64,000 nt of DNA, from the NCBI GenBank assembly GCA_036245805.1, contig BTRK01000006.1, positions 124,001 through 188,000 on the forward strand. The letters are read 5' to 3'. Below the pieces are notes generated by a model. That model saw only the letters and a program-made list of their open reading frames with translations. It did no database searches and was not told where the DNA came from. A program made the position numbers and the translations under genes. Every line of letters begins with the position of its first letter. Position 1 is the first letter of the stretch. Below are positions 1 through 12,636 of the stretch, piece after piece. This stretch comes from Pristionchus mayeri (taxonomy: Eukaryota > Nematoda > Chromadorea > Rhabditida > Neodiplogasteridae).

Positions 1-3000
1 GGTCAAGGATCCTACTAGGAAAAGTAGAGATAAATTATGCTGCGATAAAATTTCTTGGATCGGTTCATTTAATGTTTTCTTAATCAACGATTATTGCCAA
101 CATCTCTTTTTGGTTTGCTCATGTAGTGAAATATATTTTGGTTGAAATAATACTGGAAATTCAACTTTAGTTGTCTGTCGTCCAATTAAATGACGACTTC
201 ATATCGTATTTCTATTTGATTATAATATATTTATTTCTATTGTCTTCGTTTTACGTTACTTCAATCGATTCGCGACATTCTGCTGTCCTCTGATCGACAA
301 TCTCGTCCTTAAGGTGATTGATTAATGGCACGAAGGAGCGATGTGAATAGTCGAGAAAAGAGTTGCAAAGAATCTGCTATTTGATATTTGGATATTCTCC
401 ATTCTGTGACAGCTTTATTACGATCTATAAGTAGATATGATTTGCGCATTCAAAAATATTTAACATGTAAATCAGAAAAGTTTAAAATCATTTAAATTTA
501 TGTAGGGTAAAATTTTTGTTCTGGTACATACAATTTGTGAACATGACTTTTTATCCCCTCCCCCTCTTTCCTATCTTTCCCTTTATATCCTCTATCCTGG
601 TCGGTGCTCTATTCCGAGATCTTTTCTCACTTTGATCATTTTATCGCCTTACTTTAAACTGTGCACTTCCTTCCATCAATGCACGCGTGTATAGTGTTTC
701 ACGTGTTTATCGATTGTAATATTATTTATATCGTTTCTACCACAATAGCAAGTTTGCATAAAAAGAGCGATGATGGCGTCATAGGGCCTCCTTTAGGCCC
801 CTCGTTCTCTATGCGTCTCTTTGTTTCCCTGCACTAGACCACATCTCAAATTTCCTCTCAATTCCATGCAAGGTTGTAAGACTGATCCCTCCGTATTTCG
901 TCACACAAGCCTTGTGTGCCGTTTTCGGAGAATTAACATTCCTTTATTTCCCTATTATGCCCCCGCCTACGGCGGGGCTCTTGTACACAGTATGTATCGC
1001 AATCACTAATGACAAAACTTGTTTACGCGCGCGTAAAGGATCTCCCCTTCCGACCAATTTCGCAATATAGGCTTACGGCGGGACACTGCGCTTTATATAG
1101 TATAGATATTGAAATACCAATTGGGAAATGAAATAGTCTTGTTATGTACCAATTTATCAAAGTTTGCCTTTCAACCTTTTTGTACTCAACTTATTTCGGG
1201 CCATTCCTAGTTTGTGTCATAGTTATGCGCTGTATCCAAAACTTATCTGTTGGACATAATAATTAGTTTTTTTAAAAAATTAGGGTTGCACAACATAAAC
1301 GCATGAAATTGAGAATAGGGAAAATTCGTGTTCACATGTTCAAATGTGATCCAAAATCATATGTGGATGATTACTACCGCATTCTTCTACTGCTAAGAAG
1401 TTATGTTCCCGGTTAGGTCATTAGCTCGATCATTAGTTAACACTATTGTCTGGTGAGATTATGTTAATTCTGCAGATACAGTGCCTTAGAGTTTTCGCTT
1501 TTTCTAACTTCACTATCTCTATCCATTTCGAATTTCTTTACATCAACAGGCAAAAGTGAGAAAGAGGGGAAAGGGGAAGCGAGAAGAAGAACACATTATC
1601 ACTCTCGACTCTCTGTTTCTATCAATGTCTTCACCAACTACCCTCTGCTCTCTCATCACTTCAACACAGTTCCAATTTCTAATTATACCGAACAAGTTTA
1701 TGAATGCCGCGTGATACTTTATAGAGCTCTGCATATTGCTGTTATGCTATCCTTCTGAAATTCATTTCTCTGTCCTGACCTATCTCATGTCTAATTTATG
1801 ACCGGCCTTCTTCCATCCTCCATTATGATTCCACTTAAGGGGGGCGCCAGACACACAAAAACGAGACAGGTACAGTATTCGTAGACAGACGATAGGGATT
1901 TAGTGAGCTAGTATAATCTGCTGTGTGAGACATGTTCCCTGAATTCTCTATCCATAATATTGTTTTCTCGAGAGATTAAGAACTGTGCAGAGGATCGACG
2001 AAATTTGGCTACGTCACAGTCTTTGGCATGCGAAACTTAGTGTGAACCCCTTTTTCTTCTCTCCTCTTCCTCTCTCTCTCACTTCGAATGACCGGTGTTG
2101 TCCCATCTCCTCCGTCTCTCCTTTCACCACATGATATCCGTGAATCTCTAGGCGCCGCCTTTTATCTCGGTTCAGAGTCCCGATGGAGTAGAGCTTCTAT
2201 CTCATTTTCAGTTCTCATTTCCACATGCCGTACAAAAGTTGTACTCCCTCCGCAGATCCAACCATTGATCTTCATACATAATATTCATATATTATTATAA
2301 TTTGGCAAGAAAATTTACTAGGGGAGATACTGTTGTTAGTGCAATTCCTTTCTTCAGACTCATGTACTGACGTATTGGACTATTAACATGCGGATGTGTG
2401 CTATTAAAACGCTAAAACGACTCTCTGCGCGTTTTCCAATTACGAGCCCGTCATTTCCCACAGTTATCTGACGACATCCAATCCGTTAAAGACACAATGT
2501 CTGGCTCGCTACATCCCCAACGAAATGTCGTTTTTGGTGATTCGCATGAGACACTCCTCCTACTCGTTCCCACATCTCGCCCCCCTCCCCCCCCCTTCCT
2601 GGCATATCAATTCGAAAGGGGGTGGGGCGAAGAAGTTTAAAAGCTTAAAAATTTCATCCATTCCCTCCGTACATCATTTTACCAGATAGGTTGGAGCTTT
2701 TTGAACGAGACTCGAAAGAGGATCAAATTCTAAAAACTTTATATTTTTATAATGGTTGAACGCCTATGCGGACGTCTCGGTGGTAGATAAATTTCTGAAC
2801 ATAGCTTCATACATTTCCAGTTTTAGAACTCTCTCCACTCCGAGCCCAGGCATCCACCGAGGCGTTCAGCAGAAACGAAAATTTTAGAGGTTCTTTGAAT
2901 TTAACCCTCTATCGATCCCGCTATATCTCGTAAACCCCCATTTATCCTCGCGGCTTTTCCTTGTTCTATTTCTATTTTACTCATACACCTTCATTGAACG

Positions 3001-3144
3001 TATTCTCTCTTTGGCCTTAACCAATCAAAATTCTTGTTAGTTTCAGGCATGCTACTGACTGTACGTTGAAAATCTATCGAGTAAACCAAATATCGATCAT
3101 CCGAAGCGATCAAATAACTGTCCGATGCACTCCTGGGCGAGAGC
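1..3144. other. Upstream region, no gene recognised
   Basis: AT-rich non-coding DNA with no convincing exon on either strand. It holds a C-run of 10 at 2587-2596 and a short foldback repeat at about 2682-2960. It should include the promoter of the BMP-like gene that starts at 3145, but no specific element can be named from sequence alone. Confidence 0.5.
2682..2960. repeat. Foldback repeat, related copy at about 21990-22205
   Basis: The left arm (GGTTGGAGCTTTTTGAACGA, then GAGGATCAAATTCTAAAAAC) is mirrored near 2860-2950 (CCACCGAGGCGTTCAGC, then a diverged complement). The same arm sequence recurs at 21993-22060, and the CAGAGGCCTTCAGCAG end recurs near 22180. This is a dispersed inverted-repeat family without coding capacity. 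Confidence 0.6.
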
Positions 3145-5795
3145 ATGAAAAGTGGTAAATTGTTTATTTTTAATGATATTTATCTAATCACTTTTGCACC
3201 TTGAGTGTCAGACGGACTGGACTCGATCTCGGTCTTTCAATCGATAATCTCTGGTGCGCCCTCGAATAATTTCTTCCTCTTCTTTTTCTTCTTCTATCTT
3301 CCTCTAATTTGTGTAGCTACTCCGATACCGAACATTTCACCGGTACACTCAGGTAATTGTTTCTATAAGAATTTTTTTATAAAATTTAAGCAAATAGTCG
3401 TTTCATCTGATAAAGTGCGACTAGAGTTTGCACAATGGATAAATAGTGACTAAGCCACACATTCCCATATTTGAACCACGAAGGTGCAGTCAAAAATTTC
3501 AGAGAGTATAACGTGGAAGAGGGGTTGAGCAGTGTATCTAAATTTATTTGCTTAGTTTTCTTAACCAGCGTATACACTACAGCAGTTCTCGCAAAGCTCG
3601 GATTGACGAGTCCTCCGAATTTTGTAACTCCTTTGCTGCCCGTGCCTGATCATTTCTGGAAAACATTCAGGTACTCGTCATATATACATGCAGTATGAAT
3701 TTGTATAATTGTTGATTTATTCGAATTTTACCAGGAAGGTCGAACAGGGAATGCTCGACGAAGACTCTATTCGACTCTTCTATCCTAAGGTAATAATTAT
3801 AACTTAATGCTTTTATTAAAGTAACCTAAGTTCAGGAGATAATCGATCTCAATTCCGGCTTGCTGCTTTCATTCAATTTATCATTGGAAGCACAACGGGT
3901 TAAAAGCACATAATAATTAATCTAACAAATATTCAAAGTTATGTTAAAATACCGTGAAAGTAATTCTGAAATTTAGGCGCAGAACGAGAGAGTGATTGGC
4001 GCACACATGAAACTGCATGTTCGCTGTGGTGAAAAGGGATCGCTACGAGTATATCGAATTGAGGACCTATCGCGCCTAAGGGTGAATATATATTCAATTT
4101 TTATTCGATAAACCAGTAAATGGAATGTCTAATGAATTTTCTATACACAGGCCTCGGACGAAATATTATATTTCGCAGAATCAATAGATCGATTTAGGTA
4201 GAGAGACTACTTGACAGTGTGGAAATTATTCGTCAAGGAGAAAATCAGGACCAACTGATAGATCTGGACGTAACTGAAAGTATACCCTATAGCAACCAGC
4301 TGCATTTGGTGAGTCTGACGTCACTAGATTTAAAGGAACTATTTTCACATTTTTCGTGAATTCCGCAATAATGGATTGAGGGAATAGAATTAGGAAAACA
4401 TAAATTTACATAAACGCGAGAATCAGTTTTCCTGCACATCATAAGTTTATGAAAAAATATCTGACAGATTTGACAGATCGATTATGTGGTAAATGTATTT
4501 TTATTTTTTGTACACCTCTACGAAATAGAAAATGGACTAGTGTGAGATATAAGGGGTTTAAGGAGCGCGGAAATGTGTTGAGGGCCAAGGCTATGGAGAG
4601 TGGCGAGAGGGATTAATCGTACACGTAGTTCAGGTGCGATTTCTGGTTGTTTTTCATGATGATTGCGTGCTTGCTGATACTCCATCTCATTCGATTTCGT
4701 CCATTTCGCAGTCTCAATATGCGTCAGCATCATTGATCGTAAGCTACTTGGAGCCAGAAGGCGAGGACCTACAAGAGGTAATGTGTAAATGTATGTACAT
4801 AAATATTAAAAATTGAAATGTGTTACTCACCTAAAAATTACTCGCCCACATATTGTCAACACATCAAAACAATGTTGACAGATAAAAATACATTATCGTA
4901 TTTTGACTCAGCATTTTCTTGAAAATAGTTTGCATTTTCAGATTGGACAATCAAAGAGGCGGAAAAGATTTTCAGAAGAGGAGAAAAGGAGGAAAGAGCG
5001 GAAGGAAAGACGGACAAACAACAGAAAACATAGGTACGGCAGAAAATTCTTGAGGGTCTCTGTATTAAACAAATAAGATTATTTTTTTTAAAAAAACAAG
5101 ATTAATTTTTAAAAAAATTAAATTAAATTATCTATTCCAGAACTGGTGGTGAGAAGGGACTCTGTCACCGTAAATCTATGTATGTCGATTTTGATGAGCT
5201 TCGATGGAATGATTGGATTTTAGCCCCAAGTATGTTTTGATCTTTCATGATTTTAACTTCCACAGATGCATTACTTACATAAATTACCACCAAAGCCGCC
5301 TTGAAACCATTTATATATCTTTTAGAAATATATAAATATGTGCTTCTGAGTTGTTTGGATATTTCTATATCATTAATTTAGGAGGCTACGAAGCGTACCA
5401 ATGCAGTGGAGGATGTCCCTTTCCCTTCCCAGCTCAAGTAAACGCATCAAATCACGCCATCATTCAGGGATTACTCCATAATTATAACGATGAGGTCATA
5501 ATTTTGAAGGAAAAATTTCAAACTTATTCACAAAAGGAAAGATTATTAACAATGGGAGAAGTTCCACGCATTGTACAGCAAATTGATCTCTTGCAGACTA
5601 CATGGATTTTTTTCTGCCGTTATTTTTATTTTCAATACCGATTTTTTCCTCGTGATTGATTTAATTTAGATTCCCGAGCCGTGTTGTGTGCCCACTGAGA
5701 TGGCTCCATTGACTATTCTCTTCAGGGAGGTTAGCAATCGAATCACTATAAAGATATATCCCGACATGATTGTATCCGCGTGTGGATGTAGATGA
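3145..5795 (+). CDS. dbl-1: BMP/TGF-beta family ligand, DBL-1-like (11 exons)
   Basis: Exons: 3145-3154, 3206-3352, 3583-3670, 3735-3789, 3977-4081, 4198-4308, 4712-4777, 4942-5033, 5141-5229, 5382-5494, 5670-5795. All phases join to 333 residues. Residues 26-41 are a very hydrophobic Phe-rich stretch, probably the signal peptide. A propeptide of about 160 residues follows. RRKR at 200-203 fits a furin site, after which comes a very basic linker. The cystine-knot domain (233-333) has the seven BMP cysteines: C233, C262, C266, C297-C298, C330, C332, ending CGCR then stop. NAS at 275 is a likely N-glycosylation site. The motifs DFDELRWNDWILAPRGY and NASNHAIIQ are close to what is known for C. 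elegans DBL-1, the secreted BMP ligand of the Sma/Mab body-size pathway. TIG-2-like is the main alternative. The start ATG sits in a 10-nt coding exon and is inferred from phase. Confidence 0.85.
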
Positions 5796-6992
5796 TTTTT
5801 ATCCCTATACGGCCTGTTTACCTGTCTAGCATTTCAACAAAAATTGCTTTAAAAGTTTGCTAACCTCTGACAGAGTAAACAGGTCGATAATGGATTATTG
5901 TTCAACCGGGAAAATACTTAATCTGTATTTCCATGTCATATGGGTATTATTTCTCCATTGTGAAACGAATTGCTCACCACTCTTTCACACAATGTTTTTG
6001 ATTATACTGTCGGTATCCGTTCACGGCTACGATACTAGATATTTTTGCATTTATTCTCCCTTGATATTCTCAACTTACTTATTTCCCGGTTATTCATCTT
6101 TAACTGCGATCGTTGATTTTTAGTGGTTGTCGTTATTTCCTATTCACATCTCTATGTCTACTACATCTAGTACAAACTCTGCATGATTTCCCAACTACGA
6201 ACCAAATACAAAACAAGTCAAAAACCTCACGATCTCATTTCATCATTAAATTCATCAGTATTTATTTAAATAAAAACTGTTTATTTCCATTCCACTTGTT
6301 TTTATTTAGTGCAAAGGCGTATTTCATAAATTATTTGTTGTCCATTCGATTCAAAACATCTAAAACAAATATACATATGTTGAATGATAACAAATTATTT
6401 TACTGTCTTATTTATTCTTCGTTTTCTGTCATATCATAGCAGGTTGGAGAAAAGTTTTTTTTTTACAAAATGACTTCCGGGATTTTAGGGCTATATCTTC
6501 TTTCGCCCACGAGCAATCCTGATGTGGTTTTCTTATTATTTTAGTGGATGTATACTCTCCAAATCTCACCTTAGTTCATTCCTGGTCGTACGGGTATTCA
6601 GACTGGGTAAGACGCCCAACTCAAATAATTCTAATTTCTTGCTAAACACTTGATGGATCATTACTCCTCACACTATATTGTTTACACCACAATAACAGTA
6701 TTTTTGTAAAGTACGTTTACTAGGAATTATATTTTATGAAGTGCTCCGGATCAGCCTTGAAACAGCTTGCTTTGAGATGGATGATTTTCGGAAACTTGAG
6801 ATCTCGAAACTAGCATAATATTATTAAATAAACATTATTAGCGCTCTACAGTTCTCATCCATTTGATTCTGAGGCTAAATCGGAAGACACTATTGTATCG
6901 ATGCCCAGTTGAAATAAATGGTAACGATCCATTGCTCCTCTCAATGGAAGCTCCAACCTTTATTTATTAAATTTTCAAAAGCACGAGAGTGT
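5796..6992. other. Intergenic region after the BMP-like gene, no gene recognised
   Basis: AT-rich sequence with only short chance reading frames. A candidate AATAAA polyadenylation hexamer lies near 6268, about 470 nt after the stop codon, so a long 3' UTR is possible but not shown. Confidence 0.4.
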
Positions 6993-8207
6993 GGTCCATC
7001 CCAAAACGTCCCCCCTCTCCCCTGGCAGTACCTGTCTCTCCCCTCAAATTTTGGAGGGGAGAAGTATTACATATTACATAACTTACATTACATTACATAA
7101 CTTAATTAATATCGGTTAAAAAGCTTCGCTGTTTTTGATTGTTAAAGAGCTCGAACTGTTCTATATTTTGTATTAGGTTGTTGCGAAAGTCCTGTCGCGT
7201 GCCTCAATACACTGATTTCGCTTCTCTGGAATTTAGGTTGCTCACCTCATAATATATGTTCGGTGCATACATGAGCACCATAGCCATTTAGTTACCCCCA
7301 GCGAAGCTCCGATGGAGAACCGGAAAATTTCACGAATTTGATTTTGAGTGAAAATGAGATAAAAAATATGTTCCAAATTTATTATAGCCCTAAAACAACT
7401 AGCTACTTCTGAAATATTTCTTGTGAAATAATAATAAAAGAAGGGTGGCTTGTTCAGATAAACCCAATATTTCCCCCATTTAAGTCGGCTGCGAGCAATA
7501 ATTTTGCCAAATATGATAGTTTTCGTCATTCAAATTTGAGAATCTCTATTTAGAAGGACCAATTTTGTCGGGGAAATATTCCGCCAACCCTAAACTGAAA
7601 TTTTAAGTATATCACCTCAGAATATATGTATTTCCGAATAATATTGATTCCTAGATCCATCGGCACTAAAATGAGATGATAATATGTATTCGAAAATTCT
7701 CGTCCAAGCTTCATTCCGAAATATTTAAAAATTTCAAGAAAGGCATGTGTGCCTGGCTATCCACTAATGTGCCCTGGTAATGCATAGCTCATGCTGTTTC
7801 TAAATATGTTGTTCATTTGGCCATATCACTCATTTCAAAGTAGTAGTAAATGCAGAAACGAGCATACCCGTGACCTAACTTCTCAGGATTGCGTCTAACA
7901 CTGTGATTTTCTAATTGATTCCTCTGCTGTGGAGTAAAGTGCGCTAGAAAGGCTATAGATTACCTCACCGATTGTAATTAGTTATATGGTATCCAAAGAT
8001 GAAGTAAGGACTATAGGCGGTACAATGTCCAGGCGCTATGACGCGACAAGACTTTCGCAACAACCTGATATGTTGACGCCTAAGAGTTCGGACTCACATG
8101 AACTTCGCTATACTATAATTATTTTAAGTTATGTAATTTAAACTCCAACATTTGAGGGGGGGGGGGTGCTGCCAGGGCGAGAGGGGGGACGTTTTGGGAT
8201 GGACCCA
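6993..8207. repeat. Outer foldback element interrupted by a mariner-type MITE
   Basis: The left arm begins GTGGTCCATCCCAAAACGTC and runs through a CCTGGCAG block and CCTCAAATTTTGGAGG. The right arm is its complement, ending GGATGGACCCAC at 8207, and contains a run of 11 G at 8156-8166. The loop carries the 7173-8068 element. No transposase is seen. Confidence 0.7.
7173..8068. mobile_element. Mariner-type non-autonomous element with TA target duplication
   Basis: The terminal inverted repeats read TTAGGTTGTTGCGAAAGTC at the left and, on the opposite strand, TCAGGTTGTTGCGAAAGTC at the right. Both ends are flanked by TA (7171-7172 and 8069-8070), as mariner/Tc1 elements require. The interior of about 0.86 kb has no transposase DDE/DDD motifs, so this is a MITE mobilised in trans. 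It sits inside the 6993-8207 foldback. Confidence 0.8.
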
Positions 8208-9732
8208 CGGGAGTGGTATATTTTATGATAGTTTTTGCCGAAAACCTAAAAAAGGGAATTTTGGACATTTAAGATTAGCATTATTTTCACGGTTATCGAC
8301 GTTAGATTTTCGATGTAAACCAATGGTTGTGGAATATCAATACTTTATCAAAGTATGCCAGAGTAGTTTTTGACAGAAGTGAAGCATCTACGGGAAAATT
8401 TGACAAAGCCATGTAAAGAAACTTTTCCCTTAATACCTAATATTATGTAAAGCTTGTTGCAAAATAATCGAACAAATCGGGTTATATCGGCATAGTATAA
8501 AAACATCATTTTTTTGAATTTGTGGATTTTGGGGTTCTCAGGGATGCTGATGACTAGAGACCGTCAAATGACTTATTTCCATCAAGATTGCCGAGGAATT
8601 AATCTCAATCGATTCATTTCATCCCTCGTATGACCGGTAAATCGAATGACATATCATGCCTCTCATGAGAGAATCGAGCTAAGCCATGGAATGGGGGGGG
8701 GGGGTCGAGAAATGGGTTCTAATCATTTTTGGCCATTCTGAGGCATGCCTGACTGACCCCTAAAGTTTCATTATGCATAGTTCATTTTGGGAATCGTTAT
8801 AAATGGTGCGATTACGACAGCCTAAATTTTGAAATCGTTTATATCGATTTCAGGGAGAGATAAATTAACCTCGCAAAATTAACCTCGGAACGACCCCGGG
8901 TCATTTTTCGAGCTTTATCGATCTATATCACGCTAGTCACGAGAGAATCGAGCTACGCATGGGAATGGAGCCGAAATCGTGAAATGAGTTAACACCGATT
9001 TTGGTCATCTCTTGACATGTCTTTCGATCCCCCAAAGTGCTGTTGCTCTCAGTTCATTCTTAAGGTCACTGCACTGGGCAATCTACTTGAGTCCTTAACT
9101 TTGACCGGCTAAAATACGCTCCTGGTGCGTATTTTAGGGAAAATGTGTCCTGAGGTACCCCGCATGATTTTTTGGGCTCTATCGATCTATGAAAACTAGA
9201 CGTCATGAAAATGATTTTGAACCGAGTTACGGTTAAGATAGTTTAAGTCAAAAGTGTAGGAAAAGATTCTCTGGCTTTTTGGATATGTGATAGCACTCTA
9301 TGATGGTTTCGGAAATTTTTTTCTGGAAGTTTGAGATTGGAAGCAATATTTCGAGAACCATAGGAAACCTTAAGGACATATTCTAATTCAATTTCCGTAC
9401 CTTATATTGCTTCTTATATTAACAACTTGACAATTGGAATGCATACTCTACTACTTAGATGTCACATAAGGGAAGAAAATCTTTACTTGAATAAGTTCAT
9501 TTTTAAGGTTTACAAAATTTGCTTCCAATCCCTAATTTCCAGAAAAAAATTTCCGAAACCATCATTTCTCAGAAAATATTTGCATTCTCATTATTCCCGA
9601 GTTGTTATTTCGAAATCATTTCTTCCCATTCGAACCCTTCCGAGTGGTCGATTTCCGAAACCAAATTTATATCTCGAGGTAATACCCTCTCGTGACTGGC
9701 GTGATATAGTTCAATTCCTGTGAATGTTCATT

Positions 9733-12636
9733 CTGGGTTCTCAAGTGTGTGGCGAGCGGTTGAGTGCGATTTCGTCTCTCCGTCTCCGGTTCCGCCCGCC
9801 CGGATTCCCTCTCCCAGACGCGTTGGCACGCGGGAGTTGTACGCCGCCACGATGGGTCGCCACTTCTACATCGGCACCATCAACGCCAGGACGCTCGGCC
9901 CAAGGGAGAAGCAGTCGGAGATGGAACTCGCCCTCGACAAGATCAAGTGGGACGTGGTTGCAGTGCAGGAAGCCAGGATTGTGGGTTGTGCCTCGTTCAA
10001 TCTTACATCCTCAGGCACTGTAGTCTACCACTCGGGCGGGCCCACTGCTTCCCATGGCGTGGCATTTTTGCTTCGACCGCAACTCGCGCGCGGAGCTGTG
10101 TTCAATGGCCTCTCCCCTCGTTTGGCCACTCTGCTCCTTCCCGACCTACGGCTCTTCCTGGTCTGCGCTTACGCCCCTACGTCTTCCTACGATGACGACG
10201 CATATGAAGACTTCCTAGACCAGGTTGAGACCGCCCTGCGGAGTGCCCCAAAAGGCCATATGCCAGTTCTGGTTGGTGACTTCAACTGTCGAGTGGCGAG
10301 GGAACCTGGCAATGAAAGATTTGTCGGTAACTTTGCCTCTCCCACACCGAACTCACGCGGACGCTGCTTCACTGAGCTCTGCGTGAGGAACAGACTGCGC
10401 ATCCTGAACACGTTCCCCAAGAGACGGCACGGTCGAATCTGGACCTGGCGATCCCCAAACGGCTCCGCATTCCACCAAATTGACTACGTTGCAGCGCCCG
10501 CCACAGCGAGAGTAGTCAACTGTGGAGTCGTTGGTCGGTTTGAGTTTGACTCCGACCATCGCCTTGTTCGGATGTGCCTCTCCCTCCCTGGCAAGGCGAG
10601 GCAGAAAAGATGCAGGGAGCGGCTAGATTTCGATCGAACCGCTTTTACTGTCAACGCAAACCTTCTCGCGTCACTGCCCCTTGCCCGCCCCAGTTCTGCC
10701 GCCGACGCCTATACTACGGTAAAGGCTTTCACGGAGACCGCGGCAACGAACTGCTGGAGGAAGCGCCAATCCCCTTCTTGGATCTCGAGTGGAACGCGGA
10801 AGCTCCTAGCGATGCGCCATGAATTGCAATCCAACTCCCAACAAGCTGTCGCCTACTCAGCTGCCTGCAAAGCTGCCCGGACGAGTTTCGTCGATGACAT
10901 CAGGAAGCGAAAGGAGGCGCAAGCACGGCAAGCAGCAACCATGGGAAGGAGCATCGTGAAGAGCATGCTGAGTCTGCAAACCTCAAAGAAGCGCCTTCTA
11001 GTTCCCCACCCTGTAACTGGTGCTCTCTCTCAAGCAGCTACCAAGACAGTGGTCCAGAGCTTCTTTGACGGTCTCTACACCCCTGCAGTTCCGTGTCCAC
11101 TCCCAGTCCCTCCTCAGCCTCTGGATCCCCTTCCTCCCTTCCTACCCGATGAGGTCAGCAAAGCGATGTCCCAACTCAAGTGTGGTCACTCACCCGGTTC
11201 GGATGGCATTCTCCCTGATATGCTATACCACTCTCGAAACCACCTTGCTCCCGTTATCGCTGATCTACTCAACTATCTGGTAGATGGAGAGGCTGTTCCA
11301 AGCGACCTGACCGAAGCAATTGTCACTCTTCTGCACAAGAAAGGAGACCCTACCAACATTGGGAACTTCCGTCCCATCTCCCTCCTCACCGTTTCCCTGA
11401 AGACAATGACCAAAGTCATTCTTCAGAGACTCGAAACTGTGCTTGAAGAAACAGAGTCCTCGACCCAAACCGGCTTCCGGCGCGGCTACAGTACTCTCGA
11501 CAACCTGCATGCCATCAAGCAGGTCGCTGAAAGAACCTCCGAGTACGGTATCCCAATCTACTTGGCGTTCGTCGACTTCAAGAAGGCGTTCGACTGTGTG
11601 GAGTGGAATGCCTGCTGGCAAGCCCTCTTCTCGTTCGGAGCCCATCCCTCCCTCGTCCACATGTTGCGCCGTCTCTACGAGTCCTCCTCTACACTCATTC
11701 GAGTTAATGAGGAGCTCGTTCCTGTGACTGTGCGTCGAGGAGTCCGCCAAGGGGATACCCTCTCCCCTCGTCTCTTCAACGCAGTGCTACGATCAGCCAT
11801 GGACAACATTGACTGGGAGTCAGATGGAATTAGAATCGACGGAAGGAACCTTTGCCACTTGGAGTATGCCGATGACGTGGCTCTCGTTGCCAAATCTCGA
11901 CCCGAGCTGGAACGAATGCTGAAGAAGCTGATGGACGCGTGCAGCCGAGTTGGTCTCGAAGTGAATGCAAGCAAGACCAACCTCCTCACCTCCTGCACCT
12001 CTACCCGCAATCCAATAATCATCGGCAATCTGCGATTCGAATTCGTCGATAGCGCCACCTATCTCGGAGGAAGAATAGCTCTTCCCTTGGATCATTCCGA
12101 CGAAATAGAACACCGGATTCGATTAGGGTGGCTGGCCTGGAGTAAGCTCTCGCACCTCCTATCTTCTCGAATTCTGTCCATCAAGATCAGGAGGAGAGTC
12201 TTCGAGAGCTGCATCACGGCTACAGTTCTCTATGGGTGTGAAGTATGGGCTCTGAGATCTAGCGAGAAGGAGAGGCTGAGAGTCACCCAGAGGAAGATGG
12301 AAAGAAAGATGCTTGGAGTCACGCTGAGGGACAGATGGAGGAATGACCGCGTGAGAGGGATTACCAAGCTGAGAGACTGGAATGAGGAAGGATTGAAACG
12401 AAAAGCGCGCTGGGCCCTCAAGATCAGAAGAATGGGAGTGGAACAGTGGAGCCGTGCGACAACTGTCTGGACTCCATTCAATAGGACTCGTCCCCCCGGA
12501 AAGCCTCGCGCGCGATGGAGAGACGACCTATCCCGAGCTATTGGCAGCCATTGGTGGAGTGCAACTTATGAAGACTACCGACCTATCATCTTCTGAGCGT
12601 TTCCGCCTGATAAGATAAATTGATTGATTGATTGAT
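9733..12636 (+). mobile_element. RTE-type non-LTR retrotransposon, apparently complete
   Basis: The element is bounded by a perfect 12-bp target-site duplication, TGAATGTTCATT, at 9721-9732 and 12637-12648. Its 3' end is a short (TTGA)n tract and not poly(A), as in the RTE clade. One long ORF fills almost the whole 2.9 kb. A 5' untranslated stretch of about 120 bp precedes the first ATG. GC content is clearly higher than in the surroundings. It lies in the loop of an older foldback repeat. Confidence 0.9.
9852..12596 (+). CDS. RTE polyprotein: apurinic-type endonuclease plus reverse transcriptase
   Basis: Read from the first ATG inside the element, the ORF is 914 residues with no internal stop. 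An open frame continues upstream to 9720 but lies outside the target duplication. The N-terminal endonuclease shows TINART near the start, VQEAR, GDFN at 142-145 and SDH at 234-236, which are the metal and catalytic motifs of exonuclease III-like LINE endonucleases. The RT palm has FVDFKKAFD, GVRQGDTLSP and YADD at 672-675. The C-terminal LYGCEVWALR block and a basic tail with RWRDDL are typical of RTE-1/BovB-like proteins. It would nick target DNA and prime reverse transcription of its own mRNA. All key residues I can check are present, so the copy may be competent. Confidence 0.93.
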   Translation: MGRHFYIGTINARTLGPREKQSEMELALDKIKWDVVAVQEARIVGCASFNLTSSGTVVYHSGGPTASHGVAFLLRPQLARGAVFNGLSPRLATLLLPDLRLFLVCAYAPTSSYDDDAYEDFLDQVETALRSAPKGHMPVLVGDFNCRVAREPGNERFVGNFASPTPNSRGRCFTELCVRNRLRILNTFPKRRHGRIWTWRSPNGSAFHQIDYVAAPATARVVNCGVVGRFEFDSDHRLVRMCLSLPGKARQKRCRERLDFDRTAFTVNANLLASLPLARPSSAADAYTTVKAFTETAATNCWRKRQSPSWISSGTRKLLAMRHELQSNSQQAVAYSAACKAARTSFVDDIRKRKEAQARQAATMGRSIVKSMLSLQTSKKRLLVPHPVTGALSQAATKTVVQSFFDGLYTPAVPCPLPVPPQPLDPLPPFLPDEVSKAMSQLKCGHSPGSDGILPDMLYHSRNHLAPVIADLLNYLVDGEAVPSDLTEAIVTLLHKKGDPTNIGNFRPISLLTVSLKTMTKVILQRLETVLEETESSTQTGFRRGYSTLDNLHAIKQVAERTSEYGIPIYLAFVDFKKAFDCVEWNACWQALFSFGAHPSLVHMLRRLYESSSTLIRVNEELVPVTVRRGVRQGDTLSPRLFNAVLRSAMDNIDWESDGIRIDGRNLCHLEYADDVALVAKSRPELERMLKKLMDACSRVGLEVNASKTNLLTSCTSTRNPIIIGNLRFEFVDSATYLGGRIALPLDHSDEIEHRIRLGWLAWSKLSHLLSSRILSIKIRRRVFESCITATVLYGCEVWALRSSEKERLRVTQRKMERKMLGVTLRDRWRNDRVRGITKLRDWNEEGLKRKARWALKIRRMGVEQWSRATTVWTPFNRTRPPGKPRARWRDDLSRAIGSHWWSATYEDYRPIIF

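Noticed and set aside
4151..4197. Alternative BMP-gene exon after a CACAG acceptor
   Set aside because: It runs into an in-frame TAG; the acceptor at 4197 gives a phase-matched exon.
9720..9851. N-terminal extension of the RTE protein to 9720
   Set aside because: It would start from GTG and lies partly in the target duplication, outside the element; ATG at 9852 is preferred.
12230..12481. Frames antisense to the RTE ORF, and those antisense to the gypsy pol frames
   Set aside because: Shadows of strongly biased coding sequence.
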